From NCBI RefSeq assembly GCF_002051585.1, contig NZ_MZGX01000011.1, forward strand, positions 1 through 64,000: a stretch of 64,000 nt of DNA, written 5' to 3'. The notes beneath the pieces are model-generated. The model was not told the origin of the DNA, searched no databases, and saw only the letters and a program-made list of their open reading frames with translations. The translations under genes and the position numbers were made by a program. Positions 7,023-15,832 of the stretch are shown here, one piece after another. Every line of letters starts with the position of its first letter. The stretch's first letter is position 1. The DNA is from Ruminiclostridium hungatei (GTDB lineage Bacteria > Bacillota > Clostridia > Acetivibrionales > DSM-1351).

Positions 7023-8093
7023 TTATTCATGCAGCAGGGCAAGTACGGTGGATTTATTATGTATTACAATTTCTCCGTTGGCCTTGGAAGAGATTTCACC
7101 TATTGAAAGGGCCCCTTCAACTTCATATCTCATTTTTTCCTGTATGTTTTTTAACTCTGTTGTAAACTTGTTTTCCAGAAACATGGCTCTTGAAATACAG
7201 TCAAACAGAAGAGGCGTGTATTCCTCCGGGGCATCGGCGGCACAAATGCCGGCAATTCTTATGGAGGAGTCCAGAAGAAGCTGGGAGTCCCCCTTTAATA
7301 TATGTACCTGGCAGCCCTGTGGTATGGTGGCAACACAAACAATTTCACCATTTTTGTTGACTGCAATGGGATCTCTTACTATGACCCTGTCAAAACCGGT
7401 ATCTATACCGAAGGGATGGTCTTTTGCAAAGGTAAAAAAGCCCTCCTGGGAGAGCAGGATATTTTCTTCTTCCTCAATAACATTTTTATATATGTCAAAA
7501 GCCTTTTCATTGTCCAGTTCAGTAATAATATTATCGTTGGAGCCGGTTACATTAAAAGGCCCTCGCAGCTTCTTCCAGCCGTGTTCAACAGCAACCCTGG
7601 CTTTGGATTTTACAATGCAGAGCTGAAGCGCATCCTTGTAAATGCCATTATTATTGAAAATACAGGGCCTGTGGGACATATCGTAAAAACCTGCTCCGCC
7701 GCCGACATAAGTTACCTTATTTCCCAGTTTGCCATAAACTGTGTCGGTAAGGTCTTTTATCCTGCTGGACAGTCCGTCTGCCACAACAATAGCCGTAGCA
7801 CCTTCGTATTCTGAAACATCCAGCTTCAGCCTCATCATAAAAGGCAGGACCAGGGTGGAATACACAGGCTCGACTTTTTTGACGACATAGCCTGTTCTTT
7901 CATTCCTGTCCCCAACCAGCAGGCCGGAATATATACCGCCAAAAAAACTTATGTTTTTGTTGTTCAGGTAATTCATAAGTTCTTCCAGGGTTGGTTCGGA
8001 TTTATCCCCCACAAATATCATCAAACTTTCTGCAGGACTTAATTGGAGCATGTTTGCGTAACTTTTAAAGGCTTCTAAATTTTCAATGTACAT
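7023..8093 (-). CDS. FIST N and C domain protein (putative small-ligand sensor)
   Basis: A protein of about 356 residues with the FIST_N domain (about 1-200, including FFGGIYSGLLVG) and FIST_C domain (about 210-350, ending EGALSIGEISSKANGEIVI then HNKST). FIST proteins are input modules thought to bind small ligands such as amino acids, and are often found with signalling partners. This one stands alone with no output domain. The ATG at 8093 has GGAGGG eight bases upstream. The upstream in-frame start at 8147 has no such site and adds an unrelated leader. No membrane segment is seen, so it is cytoplasmic. Confidence 0.85.
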   Translation of the reverse strand: MYIENLEAFKSYANMLQLSPAESLMIFVGDKSEPTLEELMNYLNNKNISFFGGIYSGLLVGDRNERTGYVVKKVEPVYSTLVLPFMMRLKLDVSEYEGATAIVVADGLSSRIKDLTDTVYGKLGNKVTYVGGGAGFYDMSHRPCIFNNNGIYKDALQLCIVKSKARVAVEHGWKKLRGPFNVTGSNDNIITELDNEKAFDIYKNVIEEEENILLSQEGFFTFAKDHPFGIDTGFDRVIVRDPIAVNKNGEIVCVATIPQGCQVHILKGDSQLLLDSSIRIAGICAADAPEEYTPLLFDCISRAMFLENKFTTELKNIQEKMRYEVEGALSIGEISSKANGEIVIHNKSTVLALLHE

Positions 8094-8269
8094 AGGATAC
8101 CCTCCATTTTTCGTCAATTTTCTAGCAAATATATTATATTTTAACACAGGTTAATAAGGAATCTATTATTTGTTTGTAAACTTTTTATTGTGGTAAAATA
8201 AAATAAGGTTTTATATTTTGGATTCTGTTACTGTATAAACGCAAGAAATACATTATAAAGGAGAAGACT

Positions 8270-9445
8270 ATGATTAATTTTGAATTTTATAACCCCGCCA
8301 GAATTATATTCGGTAAGGATACCGAGCTGCAGGCCGGTGCGCAGATTGCAAAGTTTGGGAAGAGAGTACTGCTTCACTACGGCGGAGGGTCTGTCAAAGC
8401 AAATGGAGTATATGACAAGGTCGTAAAGGCAATTGAGGAGGAAGGGCTGTTCTTCATGGAATTGGGGGGAGTTGTTCCCAACCCGAGATTGAGCCTTGTC
8501 CGGGAGGGCATAAGGCTGTGCAGGGAGAACAATATTGATTTTGTCCTGGCAGTTGGTGGGGGAAGCGTAATAGACTCTGCAAAGGCCATTGCAGCAGGTG
8601 CCTGTTACAGCGGTGATATATGGGATTTGTATATGGACAATTCAAAACTGGGTGAACTGACAAAGGTTCTTCCGGTAGGAGTTGTGCTGACCATTCCTGC
8701 CGCAGGCTCCGAATCTTCCACTGCATCTGTAATAACCAATGAGGAAGGCTGGTTCAAGCGGGCAATCGGCACAGAAGCGATAATTCCCAAGTTCGCCATT
8801 CTGAATCCTGAGACAAGCTATACCCTGCCGCCATACCAGACTGCCTGCGGAGCAAGTGATATCCTTGCGCACCTGATGGAAAGGTATTTCACGCAGGTTT
8901 CCAATGTTGACTTTACGGACAGATTGCTGGAGGCAAATATAAGAACCATATTGAATAATGCGCCTTTGGCACTGAAATATCCTGAGAACTATGATATAAG
9001 AGCCGAAATAATGTGGGCGGGGGCCGTGGCGCACAACAATCTGCTGAACACCGGCAGAATAGGTGACTGGGGCAGCCATGACATTGAACATGAAATAAGC
9101 GGGGTTTATGATATTGCTCACGGTGCGGGTTTGTCCATAGTGTTTCCTGCATGGATGAAATACGTATACAAGCAGAATGTGGATAAGTTCATACAATTTG
9201 CCCAGAGGGTATTTAATGTGGATTTCAGTTTTGATAACAAGGAGCAGATTGTTTTTGAAATGATTGAAAGGCTGGAGGCCTGGTATGTGAGAATGGGTCT
9301 GCCCATACGACTGTCCCATGCAAATATCGGAAGTGACCGATTGAGGGAAATGGCGGACAAATGCACGGTAGGCCGTACACATGTGGGAAATTTCCAAAAG
9401 CTCACGGCAGATGATGTATATGAAATATACAAGCTGGCTTTGTAA
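8270..9445 (+). CDS. Iron-dependent alcohol dehydrogenase (butanol dehydrogenase type)
   Basis: A 391-residue group III alcohol dehydrogenase close to clostridial butanol dehydrogenases and YqhD. The NAD(P) region shows VLLHYGGGSVKANGVYD and the signature AVGGGSVIDSAKAIAAG (about residues 94-110). The metal-binding pattern is present: Asp in ASDILAHLMER, then His in HDIEHEISGVYDIAHGAG. It reduces aldehydes to alcohols during fermentation or detoxification. The start has AAAGGAGAAG upstream, and a terminator follows. Cofactor preference was not determined. Confidence 0.9.
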   Translation: MINFEFYNPARIIFGKDTELQAGAQIAKFGKRVLLHYGGGSVKANGVYDKVVKAIEEEGLFFMELGGVVPNPRLSLVREGIRLCRENNIDFVLAVGGGSVIDSAKAIAAGACYSGDIWDLYMDNSKLGELTKVLPVGVVLTIPAAGSESSTASVITNEEGWFKRAIGTEAIIPKFAILNPETSYTLPPYQTACGASDILAHLMERYFTQVSNVDFTDRLLEANIRTILNNAPLALKYPENYDIRAEIMWAGAVAHNNLLNTGRIGDWGSHDIEHEISGVYDIAHGAGLSIVFPAWMKYVYKQNVDKFIQFAQRVFNVDFSFDNKEQIVFEMIERLEAWYVRMGLPIRLSHANIGSDRLREMADKCTVGRTHVGNFQKLTADDVYEIYKLAL

Positions 9446-9465
9446 TTTTATCCGGCCGGTTTGCA

Positions 9466-9508
9466 CAGCCGGGATAAAAGGCCGTGCCCTTTGTCCCGGG
9501 CTGTTTTT
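9466..9508 (+). terminator. Rho-independent terminator
   Basis: CAGCCGGGA (9466-9474) pairs with TCCCGGGCTG (9494-9503, one bulged base), then five T follow. It ends the alcohol dehydrogenase transcript. Confidence 0.65.
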
Positions 9509-9529
9509 AATTCCCGACAATTTTTATCA

Positions 9530-9570
9530 AATAATACAAAAGTATAGGGAAATATTACTTTTGTATTATT
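9530..9570. promoter_or_regulatory. 15-bp perfect inverted repeat before the histidine kinase
   Basis: AATAATACAAAAGTA (9530-9544) and TACTTTTGTATTATT (9556-9570) are exact reverse complements around an 11-base AT-rich spacer. No T-tract follows, so a terminator is less likely than an operator or mRNA leader structure 63 bases before the kinase start. Confidence 0.5.
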
Positions 9571-9632
9571 GAATCGTATGTCAGTTATGGTAAAATGTTT
9601 CTGATATTAAATACAAACAACAGGTATATTTT

Positions 9633-11021
9633 ATGATTTTGACTTTGGGATTATGGGCTATTGCCGGTTTCCTCCTGTATTCCGGAGGCGGCAACAGGAC
9701 CAACAGGTGGATGGCCTTCTGCTTTCTTGTTACCTCGGTGGGTACCTTTAAGGAATTTTTACTGGAAAATATCGTACCACTTCTGCTGGAGAGTTACCCT
9801 GCAATAAGCTATGACTTTTATGTGACTGTGGATAGCTGCCTCATTTCGGTGCTGTATCTGCTTTCCCCCTTATGCATCATAACCATGTCCCTGCTCTTTG
9901 CAAATTATGACAGGCGTAAAAAAGCAACTGTTCCATTAGTGCAGGCGGGAACAATTCTTATAATCATCGTTATCCTATTCATATACCATCCGACAAACTT
10001 CAAATATTATCAGCTTCACAGCAAAAGTTTCTGGTATGTCATGTCAGCATACAACATAGGCTATGCAGTATGGGGCTTTATTGCAATGCTCGGGGGCATA
10101 GTACGTGAGGAGGATATGGCAGTCAAGCGCCGCAAAAGAATAATTTTGAAAGCTTTCTCGCTGCCGTATTTTTTTTGGCTGTTTGCTGTTTTTATTATTC
10201 ATGCCCTTGATTTTGAAGGACTTAAAAAACTGTGGAAGGGAAATGTGTATCTTATACTGGGCCTGCTGCTGTTTTATGCCTATATGGCATATAAGGAGGG
10301 GTTTATGGGACTTAAGGTATCTCTGGTCAAGTACGACTGGAATTCTCAAATGCAGATTATGGGTCCCGGTACGCAGTACATAAATCATATGGTAAAAAAC
10401 CAGGCAACCAAAATAAGCTGGTCCGTTGACAGCATAAGGAAGAAATTGGGCGACACCAGGCTGGAGGAGCTTGATATTATTGAACGTGCAACAGGACAAC
10501 TGGTGGGTTTCACGGAAAGGACCAACAAATGCCTTGCGCCCAAATACGCGGGAAAAGATGTACGAAGTGCGTCCGGACTTATTTCGGAAGCCATGGAGAC
10601 TTTGAGGCAAATATGTGCCGGAACTGCGAATATTTCCGTGGAGCTAAGGGAGGATGTCTTTATAGAATGTGATGCCCGGGATATTGTTGAGGTAATCTGC
10701 AACATATTGAGAAATTCTGCAGAAGCTATTTCCTGCGGAGGGAATATAGCAGTCTCCGCCTTCCGTAAAAAAGACGGCTACTTTATAGAGGTAACGGATG
10801 ACGGTGCAGGAATAGCCAGAGATCAGATGAACCAGCTCTTTATGCCGTTTTATACAACAAAGAAGAACAATACAAATTTCGGAATAGGGCTTTCATACTG
10901 CAAAAGCGTAATGCAGGCCCATGATGGTTCCATAACTGCTTACAGCCAGAAGGGCATAACTAAATTCACCTTATTTTTTCCTTTAAAAAGGATAAAGAGA
11001 AAGGAGTTTGGTACAAAATGA
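9633..11021 (+). CDS. Membrane sensor histidine kinase
   Basis: A 462-residue two-component kinase. The N-terminal 240 residues hold about six to eight hydrophobic segments with little exposed loop, a membrane-embedded sensor. The next region contains INHMVKNQATKI, a likely phosphoacceptor helix (His of NHMVKN), though it departs from the classic HExxN form. The GHKL ATPase domain has N-box EVICNILRNSAEAI, G1 DDGAGI, F-box FMPFYTTKK and G2 NFGIGLSYCK. The stop overlaps the response regulator start by four bases (ATGA), so the two form an operon. The signal is unknown. Confidence 0.88.
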   Translation: MILTLGLWAIAGFLLYSGGGNRTNRWMAFCFLVTSVGTFKEFLLENIVPLLLESYPAISYDFYVTVDSCLISVLYLLSPLCIITMSLLFANYDRRKKATVPLVQAGTILIIIVILFIYHPTNFKYYQLHSKSFWYVMSAYNIGYAVWGFIAMLGGIVREEDMAVKRRKRIILKAFSLPYFFWLFAVFIIHALDFEGLKKLWKGNVYLILGLLLFYAYMAYKEGFMGLKVSLVKYDWNSQMQIMGPGTQYINHMVKNQATKISWSVDSIRKKLGDTRLEELDIIERATGQLVGFTERTNKCLAPKYAGKDVRSASGLISEAMETLRQICAGTANISVELREDVFIECDARDIVEVICNILRNSAEAISCGGNIAVSAFRKKDGYFIEVTDDGAGIARDQMNQLFMPFYTTKKNNTNFGIGLSYCKSVMQAHDGSITAYSQKGITKFTLFFPLKRIKRKEFGTK

Positions 11022-11590
11022 ATGATATTATAAAAATATTAATTGTAGAGGATGATTGGGACTTTGCATTTTTAATAAAGCAGGAGCTTTCAAAGGAGCC
11101 TGATTTTCAGTGCGCAGGCATAGCCACAAATCCCAAGGATGCCATAAAGCTCTCCTGCAAGCATTTGCCACAGATAGTAATTATGGATCTGAACCTTTCG
11201 ATTTCAGATTTTGACGGTGTTGAATTGTCAAAGGAGATCAGGCTTCAGACAGGTGCACAGGTTATTATACTTACCTCCCTGGAAACGGAGTTTTCAGTGG
11301 AATATGCGGTCAAGAAGGCATTTGCAGCCGATTATCTGTATAAAAGCCAGTTTTCCATATTATGTGACACAGTGAGATATATTGCAAACGGAACAACGCC
11401 CCATCAATTGCTTATCAGGAAATTAATCCTTCAGGATCTGTCTATAGCGGAGCAAAGCGTGCTGGATATGATAATAGGAAAAAACATTGAAATAAAGTCT
11501 GCAAACAAGACCATATCAAATCAGAAGACAAGTATATTGAAAAAACTGGGACTTAAGAACACCAACCAGTTGATAAAACTTCTCAGGTAG
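11018..11590 (+). CDS. Response regulator with receiver and LuxR/NarL-type HTH
   Basis: A 190-residue regulator. The receiver domain (1-120) has the acidic pair in VEDDW, the phosphoacceptor Asp in IVIMDLNLS (about residue 53), Thr in VIILTSLE, and a Lys in YLYKSQ. The C-terminal region (about 140-190) looks like a LuxR-type helix-turn-helix (LSIAEQSVLDMIIG, then KTISNQKTSILKKLGLKNTNQL). It is co-translated with the kinase. Targets are unknown. The long inverted repeat upstream of the kinase is a candidate site. Confidence 0.87.
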   Translation: MNDIIKILIVEDDWDFAFLIKQELSKEPDFQCAGIATNPKDAIKLSCKHLPQIVIMDLNLSISDFDGVELSKEIRLQTGAQVIILTSLETEFSVEYAVKKAFAADYLYKSQFSILCDTVRYIANGTTPHQLLIRKLILQDLSIAEQSVLDMIIGKNIEIKSANKTISNQKTSILKKLGLKNTNQLIKLLR

Positions 11591-11699
11591 AGGCGAATTA
11601 AGCATATGTCCCCTTTAAAAATAACTCATCAGTTATAATGGTTATATAAATATCAGCTTTTTAGCTCAAAATAAGCTTAAAATTATATAAGGAGCTCAT

Positions 11700-13097
11700 A
11701 TGAAAGGATACTATTTAATGCCACACCCACCCCTGATAGTTCCGGAGGTGGGCAAAGGTCAGGAAAAGCAGCTTCAGAAAACCATTGACGGCTGCAATAT
11801 GGTAGGTGAGGAAATTGAAAAGCTGGATGCGGACACCCTCGTAATTGTCACGCCTCACGGCACTGTATTCAATGATGCGGTTGCGCTTACAGATATGGAA
11901 AACCTCCGGGGTGACTTGAGCAAATTTGGGGCGGCACAGGTCAGTTTCAACATGAAAATCAACACCAGGCTGACACGGGAAATCCTCAAGCAGGCTGCTA
12001 AGTCGGAAATCCCCACAGTGGCACTGAACAGGGAAAATGCAAAGACATACGGCGTGACACTTGAACTGGATCATGGAACGGCTGTCCCGCTGTATTTCAT
12101 AAAAAATCCGGATAAATATGAAATTGTACACATCACATATGGTATGCTGTCGCCGGTAGAACTGTATTGCTTTGGTATGGCTGTTGAAGAAGCCTGTAAA
12201 AAGACAGGTACAGAGGCCGTAATGATTGCGTCAGGTGATCTTTCCCACAGGCTTTTGAAGAATGGCCCATATCCCTTTAGCCCGTTTGGAAGCAAATTTG
12301 ATACCAGGCTTATGGAAATTTTGGGTAAAGGTGATTTTAAGGGCTTGTTCCAGCTTGACGGCAATATGGTTGCTCAAGCCGGAGAATGCGGACTCAGGTC
12401 TGTATATATACTGGCAGGGGCACTTGACAAAACCAGTGCAAAGGCGGAAATCCTCAGTTATGAGGGTCCGTTCGGAGTTGGCTACGGTGTGGCAGGATTC
12501 AATATATCGGAGGGCTATTCCATTTATGAAGAAATAAAAAATCTTGGAAAGGAAGCACATGTAAAGAAATTGCAGGAAGGCCCCCCATATACAAGATTGG
12601 TCAGAAGGAATCTGGAAACCTGGTTCAAAACAGGAAGACCGCTTACTGTAAAGGATATAAAGGACAAGGAGCTTCTTAGGGAAAAGAAGGGGGTTTTTGT
12701 ATCACTTAAAATATCCGGACAGTTGAGGGGGTGCATTGGTACAATCGAGGCTGTAACTGCTTCTGTAGGAGAAGAGCTGCTTAGCAATTCCATTTCTGCC
12801 GCCTTTAATGACCCCAGGTTTTCTCCTCTGAAGGAGGAGGAATTATACCAGGCGGATATTTCCGTGGACTTGCTGGATGCTCCGGAGGAATGCAGCTTCC
12901 AGGCCTTGGACCCCCAAGAATATGGAGTAATAGTGACTGCAGGAAGAAAGAGGGGGCTGCTGCTGCCCATGCTTGAGGGTATAGATTCCAGTGAGGAGCA
13001 GGTTTCGGTGGCTCTCAAGAAGGCAGGCATAAGAAAAAGTCAGGCCTACCGGCTGGAAAGATTCAAGGTTGAAAGATTTAAAGAGGCGGAGGGTTGA
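11700..13097 (+). CDS. AmmeMemoRadiSam system protein A: LigB/Memo-like domain fused to AMMECR1
   Basis: A 465-residue fusion. The N-terminal part (about 1-270) is a class III extradiol-dioxygenase-like fold related to Memo, with MPHPPLIVPEVG, VIVTPHGTVFND, ELDHGTAVPL and IASGDLSHRL carrying the expected metal-site His and Asp. The C-terminal part (about 290-465) is AMMECR1, with VSLKISGQLRGCIGTI and AFNDPRFSPL. Many genomes encode this fusion beside a radical SAM protein; none is present nearby. The role is thought to be an uncharacterised modification. The start follows AAGGAGCTCAT. It converges on the Crp/Fnr gene with only five bases between stops. Confidence 0.88.
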   Translation: MKGYYLMPHPPLIVPEVGKGQEKQLQKTIDGCNMVGEEIEKLDADTLVIVTPHGTVFNDAVALTDMENLRGDLSKFGAAQVSFNMKINTRLTREILKQAAKSEIPTVALNRENAKTYGVTLELDHGTAVPLYFIKNPDKYEIVHITYGMLSPVELYCFGMAVEEACKKTGTEAVMIASGDLSHRLLKNGPYPFSPFGSKFDTRLMEILGKGDFKGLFQLDGNMVAQAGECGLRSVYILAGALDKTSAKAEILSYEGPFGVGYGVAGFNISEGYSIYEEIKNLGKEAHVKKLQEGPPYTRLVRRNLETWFKTGRPLTVKDIKDKELLREKKGVFVSLKISGQLRGCIGTIEAVTASVGEELLSNSISAAFNDPRFSPLKEEELYQADISVDLLDAPEECSFQALDPQEYGVIVTAGRKRGLLLPMLEGIDSSEEQVSVALKKAGIRKSQAYRLERFKVERFKEAEG

Positions 13098-13102
13098 AGG
13101 CG

Positions 13103-13780
13103 TCAGTCAATAAGAGCCCACCTGTGTATTTCAAATTCATTTTTATTGAAGGTCAACAGATTTTCATCCCGCATGTTGCATAGCTCTCGGGACAGCGCGC
13201 TTCTGTTTACGCAAAGAAAGTCAGCCAGCTCGTCCCTGGAAAAGGGGATTTTGAACTTGTTCCTGCCGCATTTTTTTATCTGCATGGAAAAATAGGCCAT
13301 GAGCTTTTCACGGGTGGTCCTTTTGGCCAGTATATCCATCCTGTTGTTAAGCAAAATATTTTTTTGTGCAATGAGCTGAAGCATGTTTTTTATCAAGGCT
13401 GTATGAAACCCGCAGGAAGAACTGCAGGTTGTAACTATTCTGCTGAACTGGATGAAGAGTATCTCGCAGCCGGTGGTGGTTAAAACTGTGACGGGTATCC
13501 TGTCCACATTTGCGCAGGCGAAGGCTTCCCCGAACATATCTCCCTCCGATAGTTTGGACATTATGGTCCTGTTGCCCGTAACGTCTTCCTTTACTATCTG
13601 CGCCGAGCCCGAAAGGATTATACCCACTGAGGTTATCCTGCTGTCAGCCAGAAAGATTATGTCATTCCTGCTGTAGGTCTGTGTTTTGGCACCCAGGCAT
13701 CCAAGCATATTATCCAACTGATCCTCATCTATACTTTCAAAAATAGTAACTGTCTTTAGCAGTGGAAAATATTTTCTCAT
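13103..13780 (-). CDS. Crp/Fnr-family regulator, probable activator of hcp
   Basis: A 225-residue regulator with an N-terminal cyclic-nucleotide-like beta-roll (about 15-130, including GDMFGEAFACANVDRIPVTV) and a C-terminal winged helix (about 150-225, FSRDELADFLCVNRSALSRE). There is no N-terminal Fnr-type cysteine cluster, so it is not a classic Fnr. The ATG at 13780 has AGGAGAG seven bases upstream. It is divergent from hcp, and a perfect palindrome lies between them. Clostridial hcp genes are commonly controlled by a Crp/Fnr paralogue responding to nitrosative stress (HcpR); that assignment is inferred from context. Confidence 0.85.
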   Translation of the reverse strand: MRKYFPLLKTVTIFESIDEDQLDNMLGCLGAKTQTYSRNDIIFLADSRITSVGIILSGSAQIVKEDVTGNRTIMSKLSEGDMFGEAFACANVDRIPVTVLTTTGCEILFIQFSRIVTTCSSSCGFHTALIKNMLQLIAQKNILLNNRMDILAKRTTREKLMAYFSMQIKKCGRNKFKIPFSRDELADFLCVNRSALSRELCNMRDENLLTFNKNEFEIHRWALID

Positions 13781-13793
13781 AAAGTTCTCTCCT

Positions 13794-13836
13794 TGTTGCA
13801 AATGCAACAGATTTAATGCCCTTAGTTTAGTACAAT
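13794..13836 (+). promoter_or_regulatory. Crp/Fnr-type operator and -10 box of the hcp promoter
   Basis: The palindrome TGTTGCAAATGCAACA (13794-13809) sits between the divergent regulator and hcp. With TACAAT (13831-13836) as the -10 box, the predicted start is near 13843 and the operator centre falls at about -41.5, the classic class II activation position. The site is also 14 bases upstream of the regulator's own ATG, which would allow self-repression. There is no good -35 box, as expected for an activated promoter. Confidence 0.65.
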
Positions 13837-13904
13837 ATGTTCATAAAGTCAATTAAAAACTTAACAAGTTAAAAAAACAGCTTAAATATAAGGAGGCAAT
13901 TTAT

Positions 13905-15467
13905 ATGTCAGAAATGTTTTGTTTTCAATGTGAGCAAACTGCAGGTGGAAAGGGTTGCACCGGTGCCGCAGGAGTCTGTGGCAAAAAGGCGGATACATCA
14001 AATTATCAGGATGAACTGACCGGTGCGTTGATAGCCCTCGCAAATGCTGCTCAAAAGGCACAGCCCACAGCTCAGACTCACAGGGTTATTATCGAAGGCT
14101 TATTTACAACAATTACAAATGTGAGCTTTGATAATGCTTCAATTAAAAGACAGATTGAGAATATTGAAAAGGAAAAGGCTCAATTTGGCTCCGCTTTTTC
14201 AGCAAACTATGATATGAACAGGCTCTGGAATGACAATGAAGATATCCGTTCATTAAAGTCACTTATACTTTTCGGTATCAGGGGTATGGCAGCTTATGCC
14301 TATCACGCCCAGGTGCTTGGCTATAATGATGAAGAAGTAAACGGTTTCTTTTACACCGCATTGAGAGCTATCGGGGAGGATTTGAACGCAGATGCGCTGC
14401 TTCCTCTGGTATTGGAAACAGGTAAGGTAAACCTTAAGTGTATGGCCTTGCTGGACCAAGCAAATACTGAGACCTACGGTACCCCGGTTCCAACCAAAGT
14501 GCCTTTGACAATCGAAAAAGGTCCCTTCATCGTTATTTCAGGTCATGATCTCTATGATCTTCATTTATTGCTGGAACAAACCAAGGATAAGGGCATAAAC
14601 ATATACACTCACGGTGAAATGCTGCCGGCACACGCTTACCCCAAGCTTAAGGCTTATGCTCACTTGAAGGGAAACTTCGGAACTGCATGGCAGAATCAGC
14701 AAAAGGAATTTGACGGCATTCCGGGAGCAGTGTTATTCACAACCAACTGTCTCATGCCTACAAAGCCAAGCTATCATGACAGAGTATTCACCACTGAGGT
14801 TGTAGCATATCCAGAAATGGTTCATATTGATGATAATAAAGATTTTACACCGGCTATAAGCAAAGCCCTGGAACTGGGTGGATATGCAGAAGACAGGAGA
14901 ATGACAGGTATAAATGGCGGTGACACCTTGACTACAGGCTTTGCCAGAGGAACTGTTCTTTCGGTTGCCGACAAGGTGATAGACGCTGTAAAAGCCGGAG
15001 CAATCAAACATTTCTTCCTGGTTGGAGGCTGCGACGGTGCCAAGGTGGGCAGAAACTATTATACCGAATTTGTTCAAAAGACTCCGAAGGATACTGTTAT
15101 TCTGACACTTGCATGCGGCAAGTTCCGTTTCAATGACCTGGATATAGGAGAAATCGGCGGACTTCCAAGAATAATGGACATGGGCCAGTGCAACGATGCA
15201 TACAGCGCCATCCAGGTTGCGTCAGCACTTGCAGGAGCCTTTGAATGTGATATCAACCAATTGCCGTTGTCACTGGTGCTTTCCTGGTATGAGCAAAAAG
15301 CGGTATGTATCCTTTTGACACTGCTTTCACTGGGAATTAAGAACATCTACCTTGGACCTACACTCCCGGCTTTTATCTCTCCAAATGTGCTTAATATACT
15401 TGTTGAAAACTTCAACATCAGTCCGGTATCAACTCCTGATGCCGACCTGAAAAAGATTCTGGGATAA
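13905..15467 (+). CDS. hcp: Hybrid-cluster protein (hydroxylamine/NO-stress reductase)
   Basis: A 520-residue hybrid-cluster (prismane) protein. The N-terminal cysteine motif CFQCEQTAGGKGC, then AAGVCG, binds the conventional Fe-S cluster. C-terminal ligands of the hybrid 4Fe-2S-2O cluster are visible around LFTTNCLMP, FLVGGCDGAK, LACGKFRFN and the final LSWYEQKAV. It reduces hydroxylamine in vitro and is linked to nitric oxide detoxification. The short form of this length is the usual one in strict anaerobes with this cysteine spacing. AGGAGG precedes the ATG. No hcr reductase gene is adjacent. Confidence 0.96.
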   Translation: MSEMFCFQCEQTAGGKGCTGAAGVCGKKADTSNYQDELTGALIALANAAQKAQPTAQTHRVIIEGLFTTITNVSFDNASIKRQIENIEKEKAQFGSAFSANYDMNRLWNDNEDIRSLKSLILFGIRGMAAYAYHAQVLGYNDEEVNGFFYTALRAIGEDLNADALLPLVLETGKVNLKCMALLDQANTETYGTPVPTKVPLTIEKGPFIVISGHDLYDLHLLLEQTKDKGINIYTHGEMLPAHAYPKLKAYAHLKGNFGTAWQNQQKEFDGIPGAVLFTTNCLMPTKPSYHDRVFTTEVVAYPEMVHIDDNKDFTPAISKALELGGYAEDRRMTGINGGDTLTTGFARGTVLSVADKVIDAVKAGAIKHFFLVGGCDGAKVGRNYYTEFVQKTPKDTVILTLACGKFRFNDLDIGEIGGLPRIMDMGQCNDAYSAIQVASALAGAFECDINQLPLSLVLSWYEQKAVCILLTLLSLGIKNIYLGPTLPAFISPNVLNILVENFNISPVSTPDADLKKILG

Positions 15468-15545
15468 ATCACTGTGAATTTTACAGGCCCTCTTTAAAAT
15501 TCGCATATATATGAATAAACATAACCCTGTCCAAACCAAAAGCGG

Positions 15546-15590
15546 AAACGCCCTGAACGGCTTGAAATTCAAGTTGCTCAGGGCGTTTTT
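15546..15590 (+). terminator. Rho-independent terminator of hcp
   Basis: AAACGCCCTGA (15546-15556) pairs with TCAGGGCGTTT (15578-15588). An inner CTTGAAATTCAAG palindrome sits in the loop, and T bases follow. Confidence 0.85.
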
Positions 15591-15682
15591 GTATGTACGG
15601 CGGCATTTAAGACGTATTTGACTTTTTTCCTGCAATAAAATATCCCCTTCAAATATCAAAGGAATATTAATAGTAAATTTAC

Positions 15683-15752
15683 GCATTTCTTTAAAGCCAT
15701 CCCCGTGGCATACAAATTTATCTGTTAGATTAACCAGCACAACAAGTTAAAT
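15683..15752 (-). repeat. Copy 2 of a dispersed RGCAC stem-loop repeat
   Basis: It shares the ACGCATTTCTTTAAAG block and the terminal stem-loop TTAAC (15730-15734)/GTTAA (15746-15750), with AGCAC in its loop, with the foldback element near 19.3 kb. It lies between hcp and mscL. Strand is given for the stem-loop reading GTTGTGCT. Confidence 0.55.
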
Positions 15753-15832
15753 AATATTGGAAGATTATGAGGATAAATAATATAATAACATATATAATAC
15801 ATAGCAAGGTAAACAAAATAAAGGAGTGTCAT

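Noticed and set aside
8642-9520. 292-codon antisense frame opposite the alcohol dehydrogenase
   Set aside because: The sense gene is complete and conserved; the antisense product has no motif and no ribosome binding site.
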